A model generated the notes under the pieces. The model was given only the letters and a program-made list of their open reading frames with translations, made no database searches and was not told where the DNA came from. The position numbers and the translations under genes are program-made. From assembly GCA_029339505.1 (NCBI GenBank), contig JAQISU010000169.1:5820001-5884000 (forward strand): a stretch of DNA of 64,000 nucleotides. The letters are read 5' to 3'. Positions 47,200 to 59,259 of this stretch are shown here, one piece after another (the first letter of the stretch is position 1; each line of letters begins with the position of its first letter). The stretch is from Unio delphinus. Its lineage: Eukaryota; Mollusca; Bivalvia; Unionida; Unionidae.

Positions 47200-48041
47200 A
47201 CATAGTGAGAGACAATGCTATTTCATTCATGTTTGTGAGTTCTTGTTATTTATATATTTATTTGATAAAGCAGAGCAGCTTTTTAAAATAATCAGTGAAC
47301 AGTGACCTACCCATATACATTTATATAGGCTGGCATGTAGTTAGGCATATTATTTTATATAGCACTGAATAAATTGATGGAACAAATATTTCTTTAAGAA
47401 AAGGTGTAATTCCCTTTGTACACATGAAATTGTCGTGCTTGTTAAAACGGTTCATCACATTACTATACAAGTTTAAACCATACCACTAGACACTAGTACT
47501 CCGTTCTTCCATGTCTTATTGGCAATACAATCTGTACTCAATTTAGATGCATTAATGTATGACACGTGTAATTGTATCAATTATAGTTACGATTAACATT
47601 TGCTATGTTGGCCCTCGTTATGTAATTGTACTGTATGTATCCTTTGGGGCCCCCTAATCTGGAATGTTGCGAGGCTAGAGTATTTGCCAACGACGGGTTC
47701 AGATTACACGACGCTGGAATCTTTTGATACGATCCCCCTAACAGCGAAAACGATGCAACTCGATTTGAATTTCAAATATTGGTAAACAAATTATGATTAC
47801 AAGCAACATAAACAGCATACAGTTTCAAAGAATGAATGAGTCTGTAACAGATATAAACAAATACAACTTTACTGCACGCAAAACCCATTATTTCAAACTA
47901 TAAATTAAATGAATCATTTATCGCCAAATCGATTGAGATCGAGGGTTATCGACCATTGGAATGCCACCATCTTGCTCTTTTCTATCATATTTTGTAATTT
48001 AAGTCATACATATATTGAGATACACTCTGAAACGCTCTTAC

Positions 48042-48200
48042 CTGTATAACAATACACAACAAATGTACTTTGAAATGCCGATAATTGCACGTGTTGGTTC
48101 AATTGCTTCCAAACTACATGGCGCGTGAGCCTTACGGTGAACTGAGACGAGCAATCTGATTGGAAGAGCCCGGTTAAATGGGTCGAATCAGTGATGATCT
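48042..48200 (-). other. Possible 5' exon or UTR, minus strand
   Basis: A strong donor ATACAG|GTAAGA ends a CpG-containing stretch (ACGCGCCATG, GGCTCACGCG) that is open in one frame (HVQLSAFQSTFVVYCYT). CpGs are also frequent at 47.6-48.0 kb. It could be an alternative first exon of the long minus-strand gene, or chance. Confidence 0.25.
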
Positions 48201-48738
48201 GCACAATTAAGTCACATAACTAACTATAAATATATTTTGGGCAAACTCTTAGGAAATCCCCTGTGAGGAAAACAGACAGTGCATTTATCATACTTGTATC
48301 AAATTCATGGAGAATAAATATAGTTGTGGTTACAATCGAGACACCAGTGTATGTGCACAATATGGATTTTCGTGTAAACCACTTACATGTATAACCACCT
48401 GTGAAAAGAAATGTCAACAGATTTTTTCCTCTTCGAATCAAATCAGAGACTTTCAGCTTATGTGTATAACTGCAGTCTTCGCATCATGTATTAGGTTTCA
48501 ACCCTTCCCTTTTTAATATTTAACATACATAACACTATCATACAAGTTAGAGAATTTTTAATTCGTACTCTATGCAGATTAGAAGCCAGGTCCGCGGTGA
48601 TGTGTGCTTTGTCGTAATGGAATATGGACTCGTGCGTGCAGGCAAGGTGGTGGTTGCAGTTTATCTGCGGACATGGGTTCCAATCTCTTTAGAATACGAA
48701 TTAAAATTTATATCAAACATGTATACAATGCGTTTAAA

Positions 48739-48790
48739 GTGTTGGTATAAAGTAAATTGATATAACAATACTATTGGTATATCAAAGTTG
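48739..48790. repeat. Short palindromic repeat, copy 2 of 2
   Basis: tgttggtataaagtaaattg then atataacaatactattggta: the same as 21,668 apart from about three changes. Confidence 0.65.
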
Positions 48791-48794
48791 TGAT

Positions 48795-49980
48795 CCAATT
48801 GCAGGCCTATAGAAGAATGACGAGTTTCTAATTATGCATTAATCATAAATGACATACGAAAATGATAATAAAACGTAACAATAGTTCATGTTTTCTAAAT
48901 GAAATTAAAATGGTACACAAATTCATTGGAATCCTTTCTTTTTCCATTCCCGATTCCCCCTATCGTGCGTAAGGGGCAAAATAAGCAACAATCTGGAGTG
49001 AAAGAGAAAATATTGCGTTGGACGAAAACATTAAAACTGAACTTGTACCAAGTAACCCTACTGTAATCTGGTTCGTTGTAGCGGTATGTTTACGCCTTCA
49101 TTGTGATTTACCTATAGTGTTCATAATATCAATTATACAAAGTTGCAATAGCAAGTCGACATATGCCTATATGTCAAGTTCATCGTTTACTAGGCATGCA
49201 TAATGTATCATATGCAATGCTTTGTAGTTGCTGTTTCTTAAACATATTATAATGTTCTAAAATTCGATTATTAATCCAGCGCAGCACCCTCTTTCTCGAG
49301 TATTACACGTACTTGCGCGTCTGTGCATGTCAGTAAAAAAAAAAAAGATAAAAGCATAATTATCAAAGCGAAAGTATGAGAGTGTTAAATGTCTGGATAC
49401 TGAACAAGAAACGCAATAGTTCTTTTAGGGGTATAACATGATACACAGCGAGAACTGCTTATCTGAAGGAAGCTAGTACAGGCAAGACAACGATATTCTG
49501 TGAAGTTTGCTCCACTGTACGATGACCAAATGGGTTAAAGGATTTTTATAACAATTGGAAATGAACCGACAAAGAAGATGCGTATTTCTGGTTATTCACG
49601 TCAGATGTCTTATAGAAAGCGCTAAAAGAATATTTACGAGTTTGTAAACGATTTTAAAAAAATATAAAACACGACCAATCGAATATCCGTTCATCTGTCT
49701 TCAAGGATTTACTTGCTTAATTTGTTTTGCTTATTGGTCTCGCTAGCACTATATTTTGGCAGAGAAAAACAAAAGGAAGTAATCACTGGGGGGGGGGGGA
49801 GTAGGTATTTGTTCACCCATCGAGATGCTATACTTTTATTATTTATTTTAAAAAATGATTTCTAATGTTATAATTTATGTATTCGCCTCGGACACTTGTT
49901 CGGCGTTTTTACGGTAGAGCAACAAATATATTAGTATACAGACAATTGGAGTAAAAGTATCATGCGCAAGAACACATCAC
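48795..49980. other. Intronic or intergenic DNA, nothing recognised
   Basis: Somewhat higher CpG content than the left half of the window. A G run lies at 49,790. There are no named repeats or convincing exons. Confidence 0.35.
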
Positions 49981-49984
49981 AGTT

Positions 49985-50090
49985 GCCGAACTGGATTGAT
50001 CCAATGGAAGGATTCGAACACGCACCCTTTCGGTCACTAGTCTGGCAGGCTGACAACCTAGTGACTTCAAATGGCTGTTCTTCTGACAGA
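49985..50090 (-). repeat. tRNA-like sequence, probable SINE head, family E
   Basis: Minus strand: GTCACTAGGTTGTCAGCC (A-box-like), then GTGCGTGTTCGAATCCTTCC (a near-perfect B box). It looks Leu-tRNA-like in spacing, but I could not build a full acceptor stem. Confidence 0.5.
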
Positions 50091-50149
50091 TGAGGTGTAT
50101 ACAAAGTTGTGTTAAAACCAACGATTAATAAGTTTCACGTATTCTTCCA

Positions 50150-50480
50150 TGTTTGATTTTATATTTTGCAGAGTTATATTTACACTGGTTTTTATCGGTG
50201 GTCCCAATTCAGTAGTCGTGACTGTTGTACACACCAAAATACGTAACATCATCTACATCAGCTAATTTTTGGCAATGTACAGCATTAACTGAATTTTGTT
50301 ACAATATGAGTTATTACCAATATATAGGTGCAGTTATATAGGTAGTTTTGCTGCCGAATTATTGTTTTTATTTGAGTCATTGATGTATAGTAAAAAGAAA
50401 AGGATAGGAAACAAAACAGAACTTTGCGGAACTCCTGATGTGGCATGTGGCTCTGAAGAGGATTTACTTTAAAGTAATGA
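50150..50480 (-). pseudogene. Degenerate LINE reverse transcriptase fragment
   Basis: From 50,442 downwards the minus strand reads ATSGVPQSSVLFPILFFLLY then INDSNKN, matching the GVPQGSVLGPxLFxLYIND block of non-LTR reverse transcriptases. SSSEPH precedes it, as in that family. Later VDDVTYFGVY resembles the YLGV block. The frame is broken on both sides. Confidence 0.7.
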
Positions 50481-50546
50481 CTATGCTCAGAAAAGTTCTA
50501 ATCCGTTTGAGCTACTTGTTTATGATGGCATGTTAAGTCACACTGT

Positions 50547-50547
50547 A

Positions 50548-50609
<62 letters not shown>
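50547..50609. repeat. (ATT)n microsatellite
   Basis: About 20 uninterrupted units, followed by (GTT)4. Confidence 0.95.
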
Positions 50610-50919
50610 GTGTTGTTGTTGTTTAAACGATTTGTTTGGTTATTAAACCATTATTCCAAAATGTATGCAAGTAAAATAGGTATGTAGTTTGTTTAATTTC
50701 TTTTGTCACCTTTTAGAAACAATAGGCAGATACTGATTTGGCTTAGTCTGTAGGAATTTAAGAAATAGAAATAAGGATTTTGTTTATACAAGCTATAGTA
50801 TAAGTCTTATCTAATTTCTAACCTGCTAATGCTGAAGTACTAATGACTTTAATGAGTCATGACTATCTCGGGAGCGGTGGTATATTATAACTTTGCTGGA
50901 AGTTTAAGTACGTTAAGAC

Positions 50920-50920
<1 letters not shown>

Positions 50921-50952
<32 letters not shown>

Positions 50953-51159
50953 CGTGTGTTGTTGTTGTGGGGTTTAAAAAAATACTTCTATGTAAGTTTT
51001 GTTCCATACGTCACGTGATAAATAATCATGAAGTGACTTTTAACATCAGTGGTGTAATTAGTGTGAAGACTGATTTTAACTGTTTGTTCAAAATTTCTGG
51101 CTTTAATGAGTGTCCGGTATGTATGTATGTATGTATGTATGTATGTATGTATGTATGTA

Positions 51160-51218
<59 letters not shown>

Positions 51219-51237
51219 TAGTAGTAGTAGTAGTATA
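50921..51237. repeat. Compound microsatellites: (GT)n, (GTAT)n(GT)n(AGT)n
   Basis: (GT)n with CG steps at 50,921-50,960. (GTAT)n at about 51,117-51,165 continues into (GT)n to 51,216 and five AGT units. Long Cys-Val and His-Thr frames here are artefacts. Confidence 0.95.
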
Positions 51238-51903
51238 TTTTGGATGTGGAATATCACATTGAAAGAACTGTCCAGCATATATGTTTGTACAAAAAAAGAA
51301 AAACTTTGCTAAAAATCTTGACTTGTTTTTATCCTTAATGGATATGTTTTCTTTGCTATTAATATCAAACATATCTTCGAGATAAGTGTTGTGGTGTGCT
51401 TGTTCAGTCTTTTATTTTCCAGATGTTTCGTTTAAATGAGATGATTTCTAGCAATTAACTTACTGAATTATTATTTTCATTGGTCCGTTGAGCAGTAAGA
51501 CCAAGGACACAACAGAGATGAATTTTCCCCTTATGATTGACACATAATAATTACTTACCTAGGTGACAGGTCAGGTTAGCTGCAACATCATTTTATAAGA
51601 AAAAATATTTTCAACCTGTCGCTCATAAACCTCTGTCAATATAATTATTGTAATTTTATGATATATTATTACAAGGATAAGATCAGTTAAAAGAGATCTT
51701 TACTGGTCTTATTTGCAATTTGAAAGGATCAAACTGGTTAATGAAATAAATGACTGACCACAAATCCGTACTAACTCGTCTAGCAATGCAATGAAATTGC
51801 CGGTAAATAATTGTACATTATATTCATGTGTCTTCCATACGAATCAAATAGGTAATCTAAAGGCAATGTCCAAATGTTCCATGCAAATTCAAAATTCAGC
51901 TTT

Positions 51904-51905
<2 letters not shown>

Positions 51906-51987
<82 letters not shown>
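51906..51987. repeat. (CT)n microsatellite
   Basis: About 41 uninterrupted units. Confidence 0.95.
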
Positions 51988-51989
<2 letters not shown>

Positions 51990-52149
51990 AGGATTAATCT
52001 AAATATTAAAATAAATCACACCAATACACTCATGCCTTGGCAAATAAATTAATTCCGCTATTTCTTATGTTAATGGTGAACTATGCTGACAGTGAATACT
52101 TTTTAAAACTATGTAGTATTAATGAGCATTTCTGGTCCCTTCAACAAAT

Positions 52150-52330
52150 CCAGGAAACACGGGGGCTCAGTAGTTAGTGAGGCAGCATTGCTTGAGAAGA
52201 ATAAAAAAAAGGTGTGGTTTGGAATCCTACTAGCGGATAATATCATGGTTTGACACAGTGGTGTGTCCCTGGGTATGACACTTTACTTCAATTTCCCTGG
52301 CACTACATAACCAACTGCGTTGATAATGCG
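52150..52330 (+). repeat. tRNA-derived SINE, family F
   Basis: acgggggctcagtagttagt (A-box-like), ggtttggaatcctac (B-box-like) and then gtgtccctgggtatgacact plus ttacttcaatttccc, a downstream motif seen in many animal tRNA SINEs (GTCCTTGGGCAAGACACTT-type). Confidence 0.6.
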
Positions 52331-52935
52331 TTAACACCAGTCGACATCAAATTAACAAATTCACTTCATGATCCTATAGTGCACTTGGAATAATATTTGC
52401 ATACAAAAGTTATGAAATGAAGATTCCGACTATCCGTCTCATTAAAAAAAAAAAAAAACAACACACAACATATTGCAACTGACAATTGCTATCGTTGGCT
52501 AGTTGTGATTAGTACATAACTATAACCAAGCCGAAAACATTTTGCATGGATTGTCACATCAACTCCGACACGTTGATCATCGAGCGCATATATCATACAC
52601 AAATTTAAATAATATAACTTCGCAATGTCTGTTTTATTTCTCGTGAATTGTGAAGCATATTATTTTTTGTTATATCCAAAGGCAAACTTTACTTTCGATG
52701 GATATTTTTCTGTGATCAATCGATATGCTAGTGAGTAGCGGTATTATCACTGGCGATCCATTAGGAGAGAAAAAAATTATATTTGTTGTTCATTTACAAG
52801 ATGACACAATCCCTCCCCCTCTCATACTAATGTTTTCATAGCGTTTATTAATTTTGTTCTTCGGCAACTTTTGTGATAATTCATATACATGATTGCATGA
52901 TAATATAAACACTTAAGTTATTCAGTTTCGAAAAT

Positions 52936-52936
<1 letters not shown>

Positions 52937-52992
<56 letters not shown>

Positions 52993-53009
52993 CGATCGAT
53001 CGATCGATC
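52937..53009. repeat. (CT)n followed by (ATCG)n
   Basis: About 26 CT units run into five ATCG units. The ATCG part is self-complementary. Confidence 0.95.
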
Positions 53010-53261
53010 CCCCCAATCGATCCATTAATCGAAGAACATATTCGACTGGATACACAAAGCAATATTTTACATCATTATTTCATATTACACTTTGCTAATC
53101 TCATTCGTTGAATACCAATTGAACTTAGATCACTGCATAACAGTGGATTACCAGAATTTATTACACGACAAAGGTTTGATGAAAAAGCTCCCATCATGTA
53201 ATAAATGTGTCCTATTTCACAATTTGAAAATGGAGAAAATGCCAAATTTCAATTTGTATCT

Positions 53262-53515
53262 AGGGGCCCCTAGTGGTCTAAAGCGCTCTCCGTTACGGAT
53301 CACTGCCATCTCACCTCTGCGTGCGTTCGAGTCTCATATTCGGCTAATGTGGGTATGTGAGAAAGCTTGCCAGTAGTTTCTCGTGGATCGGTAGTTCTTT
53401 CCGGGAGTTGGTTTTCCCGGGTTCTTCCTTCACCATTAATACTGGTTGCCATGTATAGCCTAACTTGTGCTGAAAAATGGCGTTAAACTCTACAACAACA
53501 ACCACCACCACAACA
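53262..53515 (+). repeat. tRNA-derived SINE, family A
   Basis: gggcccctagtggtctaaagc head, gcgttcgagtctcatattcg B box, full body, and a (CAA/CCA)n tail ending near 53,515. Copies at 35.5, 36.0 and 24.7 kb share this. Confidence 0.9.
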
Positions 53516-53519
53516 ATAA

Positions 53520-55060
53520 TCAATTTGCATCTATATATACGCTAGTCTGGTGTCAAGTGCCAAATTTTTCGCCAGTGAAATTCTTTAATTAATTCTTAGT
53601 TTAGCCGACAATTGACTGTCTTGGAGTAGAGTTTGGACGAAAAGAATGTTTACTTAACTGGGTCATGCGTTAGAATATTGATAGTAGAACCGAACTAAGT
53701 GTATTTCTCACGTAAAGCTGTCAAACTGATTTGAAGCAAATGGTAGGGTGATATTTCGACCCCAAGTGGCATTTTTGGCATCTTGATAGACGGTTTTTCA
53801 GAATGTCCGTAGGAATAGCATTTATTCCGATTGGTCAAATGTAGAGGGAGGGGTGTGTGTCGAACCCTAGAATCGGGGAAATATATCCTCTGAGCTTATG
53901 AGTTTGAATTAGTCTGAAAATTTCTATGCAAGAGAGAACCGTTACCAGGACTCCGACCGTTCGTTGCAAGAACGACGTTCGTTAAAATTGTGGTTCCAGG
54001 TTAAACTGAATGTGGAACGATTGTAAGACGCCAAAAACACAAGGTATTTAACTCAAATTCACATTTATCATGATGTAATTTATGTGATGTTTTCTTTGTT
54101 ACAGATGCATGATGTATTGATTCTATGATACGAATAGTTCGGTATTACATTGATTTAATAACGTACTTTGATATGATGTTTCTTCGTTATGGATGCATGA
54201 TGTGTTCATATTTTTGTATGGATAGTCGGTTTTACAGTGATTTAATAATGTATTTTTGAATTCTGAATTAGCATTTTTACCTTATATACTTAGGTAGGTA
54301 AATGGGTGGTGTAGAAAATCCGCTGTGTACATTTATGATTGGAAAGTGTTACATTAATTTGAATTTATCATATTAGTGAATATGGATTATGTTTTATGAT
54401 ATATTGCCTCACTTTACGTAATGATTTACGGGAATATATGACTTTCCCAAATTCTGATGTGGATAATTAGCAGTATAGCTCTATTGATCTTTAGACTTGT
54501 GTAGTATTTGTTAGCCGTATAAATGTTAACACTGATAGTAAGATCTGATTGTTCGAACCAGAAAGACGGACAGACAATCTGAACTCTTAAAGCATAACAA
54601 GATACTTAGGGCGTTTTACCCTTTTCTTTTCAAAGGAAAATAGCTTGTTTGGAAAGAGTGAGAATTAGCGAGAAGTCAAGAAAAGGAGAGAAAAGAAGTC
54701 AAGAAAAGGAGGGAAAGAAGTCAGAGTTGTGGAAGTTCCACGTTCAACCAAAAAGTGCAAAGTAAAGTCGTGACGCACGCAGAAGGGAAAAACCCCAGTC
54801 GTCGAACAAGGTCATTGTGAATTTCTCAAGCAGTCCGATGTTAATGAACACTCGATTTCGTGATGAAATTTACTATCAGCTATTAACGGCTAAATTCATC
54901 TATTTTATTAGTGTTTTGAATTGTAATTAATTTATCCATTATTTTAACGCTTCGGTTTTGAAGTGCTTCTGAACGAAGAATATTCAGAAAGGAAAGAAAC
55001 TTGTAATTTACTGTGTCATTCTTCTCTTGATTGTATTGTAATTAAATCCTTATTTTATCT
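53520..55060. other. Non-repetitive-looking DNA; possible remains of an LTR
   Basis: Contains a two-copy, about 90-bp direct repeat at 54,083-54,258 (gatgcatgatgt..tgatttaataa) and an AG-rich block (54,655-54,730). It ends beside a tRNA-Pro-like primer-site word at 55,063. No coding sequence was recognised. Confidence 0.3.
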
Positions 55061-55062
55061 TT

Positions 55063-55080
55063 ACGGGGGCTCGTGTGTTG
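55063..55080 (+). other. Weak candidate primer-binding site (tRNA-Pro-like)
   Basis: acgggggctcgtgtg shares ten bases (GGGGGCTCGT) with the proline-tRNA primer site of LTR elements, then diverges. The preceding sequence ends tattttatcttta, without a clear CA terminus. Confidence 0.2.
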
Positions 55081-55702
55081 TCTTGTTCAAGATACCATCT
55101 CAGATTACCATATCCATTTTAACCGGGCAAATTATACCGTAGAGGTCATCTTCTAGATAACGAGAATCAGCGGGAGGCGGTTTCAAGTGTTGTTTTTCCA
55201 AGTTGCGCAATGCCTCTGACCAGGCCTTGTGCGATATTGTACTAATAACCTTTGAAAACCGATGCCCGTTACATCTGGTTCATAAATGAGGGTCATGGAC
55301 TGCACAAGTCCACATGTTGCTTTTATTCAGACTTCATTTGTCTACCAAAGAAATACCATACTGTGACGGATGTTCGGCAATATTTTGGCATATTTGTGAC
55401 AAATATAAAAAGTAGACGCACATTTATCTTTTGATTCAAAATCACGCATTTGATTATTTTTCCTCGTTGGATCGGATCAGTAAATAAAGTACGTACATTC
55501 ATGAACCCAAAGCCTGTCTCCACAAACTTACATATTCGTTTGATTGGTATGAACTATGAAAGAAAATCGTGACAGAAGTAAATCGACTCGATAAAATGCT
55601 CTATATTACTAAATATATTCTTAAATCTTACTTCTGAGCCTTTATTTGTCGTACCATCAATCAAACGATGAAAAAAGACACCTTTACTTTTTTAGTAAAC
55701 TA

Positions 55703-55703
<1 letters not shown>

Positions 55704-55753
<50 letters not shown>
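55704..55753 (-). repeat. (ATT)n LINE tail
   Basis: About 16 uninterrupted units at the 3' end of the CR1/L2-like element. Confidence 0.9.
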
Positions 55754-55757
<4 letters not shown>

Positions 55758-55967
55758 ACTTTGTATTGCGCCTAATCTTATGAAGCTCTAAGCGCTCTAC
55801 ACCATCAATAATTATATCACTACACTACAGAACAACAAATGACAAAAACAATGAAATTGGAAAATATAAAACCATGTTTGTCCCTGCAGTCGAAACTCGT
55901 GAGTCTTAAGTGCACTCTTAAAAGGGACTACTGTGTCTTTGTGTCTAATTTCAATGGGCAATTCGTT

Positions 55968-56845
55968 TCACGTCACCGGACCCTGGTGTGCAAACGAACG
56001 TTGTCCATATGACTTTGTTTTCACCTTGGGAACAATGAGTATACGATTATCAGAAGAAGAGCGCAAGGATCTAGCTGGTGTATACACATGGGTGAGGCTG
56101 GATAGGTATGTTGGACTGGAGTCTGTCAGTGAAACATAGCACAGAGAACAAATTTTGTGTTTAATTCTGTATCGAATTGATAGCCAATGTAGGGTACAGA
56201 GCAGTGGTGAGGTGTGCTCTGATCGAGGTACTCTAAAGATGATCCGTGCAGTTGTGTTTTGAACTTTTTGAAGTTTCTGGAGTAAATATTCTGACGAACC
56301 AGACAGAATTGAGTTACAATAGTCCAGTATTGAAAGTACTAATGAACACACAAGTGTTTTAGTGGCATCAACTGAAAGATATTTACGAATGCAACTGATG
56401 CGTCTCAATTCAAGATATGCAGCCTTGCATATGTTCATGACATGTTGGTGCAATGTGAGAGTACTGTCTAGAGTAACGCCTAGGTTCCGTACTGGCTGTG
56501 AGAATTTAATGTTGGTGTTGCTGATATTTATTGTCTGAGGTAAAGGGTGTGAATAAGAAAGTCTTTGTGTTGTGATCAGAATAGCCTCAGTTTTATCATC
56601 ATTCATCTGCAGCTTCTTACATGTCATCCATGATTTCACATCAGAAATGAACTTCTCTACTCCATGGATGGTAGCATCAACTTTAGTTGGGTGGCTAGAC
56701 TTGTAGATTTGGGTGTCATCAGTATACAATTGGTGCGACACTGGGTGATGATCTATGACACTTGAAAGCGGCTGAGCATAAAGAATGAAGAGAACAGGTC
56801 CAAGAACAGATCCCTGTGGAACACCACACCAACTGGACTGGAGTG
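55968..56845 (-). pseudogene. CR1/L2 reverse transcriptase, C-terminal part, ending at a nonsense codon
   Basis: Continues from the GVPQGSVLGPVLF block through QLYTDDTQIY (YTDD in place of YADD at about 56,715-56,726), VRNLGVTLDSTLT, LDYCNSILSG and LHWLSIRYRIKHKI. The TGA at 55,968-55,970 stands where this family has Trp (SFAHQGPVT then NELP). The frame then reads on for about 30 codons. Confidence 0.85.
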
Positions 56846-57877
56846 TATTCCATTTGCAGATATAATTTGTGTCCTGTTAACTAAGTAGGACTTGAACCAC
56901 TGTAAGGCTATATTCTGAATGCCAAATACATGCTGGAGACGGAGAAGTAATATATCATGGTCTATTGTGTCAAATGCTGCAGATAAATCCAGGAGAGTGA
57001 GGACTGTAATCTTTCCACTATCCAAAGCAGAGAGAATGTCACTACATACTTTAAGAAGAGTAGTTTCCGTACTGTGGCAAGGGCGATATGCAGACTGTAC
57101 ATTGCTAAAAAGACTGTTTGAATTCAAATGAGATACAAGTTGAGTTAGAACAACCTTTTCTAAGATTTTTGATATGCATGGGAGATTAGAAACTGGGCGG
57201 TAGTTCTTTAAATCGTTATGGTCTAGTGTTGGTTTCTTCAGCAGTGGCTTTAAGATGGCAGTTTTGAGAAATGATGGTAATTCCCCGAATGAGAGAGAGA
57301 TATTAATAACATCAGTTAGTGAAGGCAATATTGGGTCTAAGCACTCGAGCAGCATTGCTGTCGGAATTGGATAAAGTTCACAAGACTTTGGTGCACTTTT
57401 CATCACGATTGTCCGTACTAAATCAATAGAAACAGGTTCAAATGCTCCTAACGGTTGTCGCTGAAATTCTGCATCATACCTGTATGGTGACGAATCAGTT
57501 GAAATTGTGCTGTCAAGCGAATCTCTAATGGTTTGTACTTTGTCATCAAAGAAATTTGCAAATCGGTCTGGTAGGTCTAGTGGAGAGAAGGTTGTTGGAA
57601 GTGGTGTACATTTGTTCCTTGACACTAGTTTCTTAGTTATCTCGAAGAGCTCTTTGCAGCTGGAACTCTCCGTGATCTTATCACTGTAGTGGGATGATTT
57701 GGCTAAATGGACTATGTTTGTGACGTTCTTCTTAGCGGCTTCGTAGATTTGTTTATGAATAGTGAGTCTGGTGGAAAGCCAAAGCCTCTCTGCTTTTCGG
57801 CGATGTCTTTTAGCAGTGCGAAGCTGGTCCCAAACACTGCTATACCATGGAGAACACTTTTTATTGATACTCCGCAT
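56753..57877 (-). pseudogene. CR1/L2 reverse transcriptase, N-terminal part
   Basis: Begins CSPWYSS..KRHRRKAERLW, the segment usually preceding RT. It then has LKNYRPVSNLPCISKILEK, an AYRPCHSTETTLL block and LLDLSAAFDTIDH with the first catalytic Asp. Sense ends near 56,845, where the GVPQGSVLGP-type block appears in another frame. The last ~25 residues of the annotated frame are out of register. Confidence 0.85.
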
Positions 57878-57884
57878 TTGGTGG

Positions 57885-58300
57885 CTGGGGCATGTTTTTC
57901 AAGCAATGAACGCAGGCAGTTATCAAGCTGTTCCGCTGTTGGATGTAAGAAAGTTGTTAGGTTTTCTTGGATGTCATGCATGAATTTGGTTCTATCTATC
58001 ATACGGAGGTTTCTCTTAGCAGCAAATAGAGGTGGAGGGTTAGGGACTGATACGTCGAGATGGCATACAATGCAGAGGTGATCCGATGCAAGTTCGTGAG
58101 ATACAAGGGTGGATCGCAGAATATTATCATCAGGTCTATAAAGAAACCAGTCTAAAATGTGACCAAGTTTATGGCTAGGTTGGTTAACTGACTGTTTAAG
58201 ATTGAAAACATGAATGGAATCTATTTTTGGACATGTATGGTTGACCAGGACAGTCAAAGTGAAAGTTGAAATCTCCAAGAATAATTCAAACATGTGTATA
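57885..58300 (-). pseudogene. CR1/L2 endonuclease, C-terminal remnant
   Basis: IILGDFNFHFD at about 58,260-58,285 carries the GDFN motif. After a frameshift near 58,215 come IDSIHVFNLKQSVNQPSHKL, GHILDWFLYR and ASDHLCI, the end of the EN domain. The upstream part of the long frame (Arg-Glu repeats) is only the (CT)n run. A TGA lies just before GDFN. Confidence 0.8.
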
Positions 58301-58320
58301 CATATAGCTTCTTCTGAGAG

Positions 58321-58322
<2 letters not shown>

Positions 58323-58408
<86 letters not shown>
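58323..58408. repeat. (CT)n(AC)n microsatellite
   Basis: About 34 CT units then nine AC units, at the 5' break of the LINE. Confidence 0.95.
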
Positions 58409-58409
58409 G

Positions 58410-59255
58410 TGCATATATATTAATTTGATATATGTAAGAGTTATTTTAATAATTCATCTATGTAATATGTAAATATAAGATATGATTTTGATACGAATAC
58501 CTCAGTGCAAACAGCGTAAATGTAAAACACGTACAAATACACAAATATGATGAATAGCCTTGAAAATGTCAAGCTGATGAGTTTATTGCTCTCATGCCCA
58601 GATATTATTTGTTCTTGCTACCTACCAGTTGTTGAATAGTGTGATATCTAGTACCGAAAAATACGACAGGTCATAAATGACTTGTCACCGTTCAACTGTA
58701 AAAACTAGTTGTATGCGTTGTATCTTAGCACATATTCTCCGCTTGGCATGGTTTGTTGCTCAACAGCGCTGCAATGCTATTTAGGCTATTTAGTGACGAG
58801 ACAATTGGAGAAATGTGATTTGTCCACGGAACACCACGGTGGCTGACCTCGGTTCCATCTCTGCATTAAACATGATGGCGAGACCGTACCCTAAATTTAA
58901 CATATACATTTGAAATTATTATATCGTATTTACATTTTGTTTCATTATTCTGTTGTACTTTTAACACACGTTTAGCAAACAGAGGTTAATTGTTGTACTA
59001 CTACTATTTTATTTACTGCCGGCTTTGGCGTTGGAGTCTGCACATACGATTGACATATTTTTAAATACGTTATGAATACCAATGTACCATTCAGCAAAGT
59101 TCTTTATTAGTAAACATTACGTCAGTGTATCCCTCAGCGCACTCCCCATGCACATCTACACACTTTCTTACTTTGATTATGCAGTTATTAAATGTCATTC
59201 CTTTCACGTTTAGGTATGTTGCTCATACATTTCCTATATCACGGCGTCTTTCCAA
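58410..59255. other. AT-rich DNA, nothing recognised
   Basis: No repeat family or exon seen between the LINE and the mariner remnant. Confidence 0.35.
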
Positions 59256-59259
59256 TCAT

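Larger units (their letters stand above)
55704..58320 (-). mobile_element. CR1/L2-like non-LTR retrotransposon, 5'-truncated and decayed
   Basis: On the minus strand the order is endonuclease remnant, RT and C-terminal domain. A short 3' UTR follows with the hairpin-like GTAGAGCGCTTAGAGCTTCA and ATTAGGCGC, and the tail is (ATT)n at 55,704-55,753. That 3' end structure is characteristic of the CR1/L2 group. The 5' side breaks off at a (CT)n run at 58,323. At least three frameshifts (near 58,215, 57,880 and 56,845) and one nonsense codon show that it is inactive. Confidence 0.9.

Noticed and set aside
49985..50090. Functional tRNA gene
   Set aside because: Internal promoter boxes are recognisable, but no complete cloverleaf with paired acceptor stem can be drawn by eye; SINE or pseudogene is likelier.
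55933..58081. Plus-strand frames at 55,933, 56,919, 57,507 and 57,707-58,081
   Set aside because: They are shadows opposite the minus-strand LINE coding sequence.
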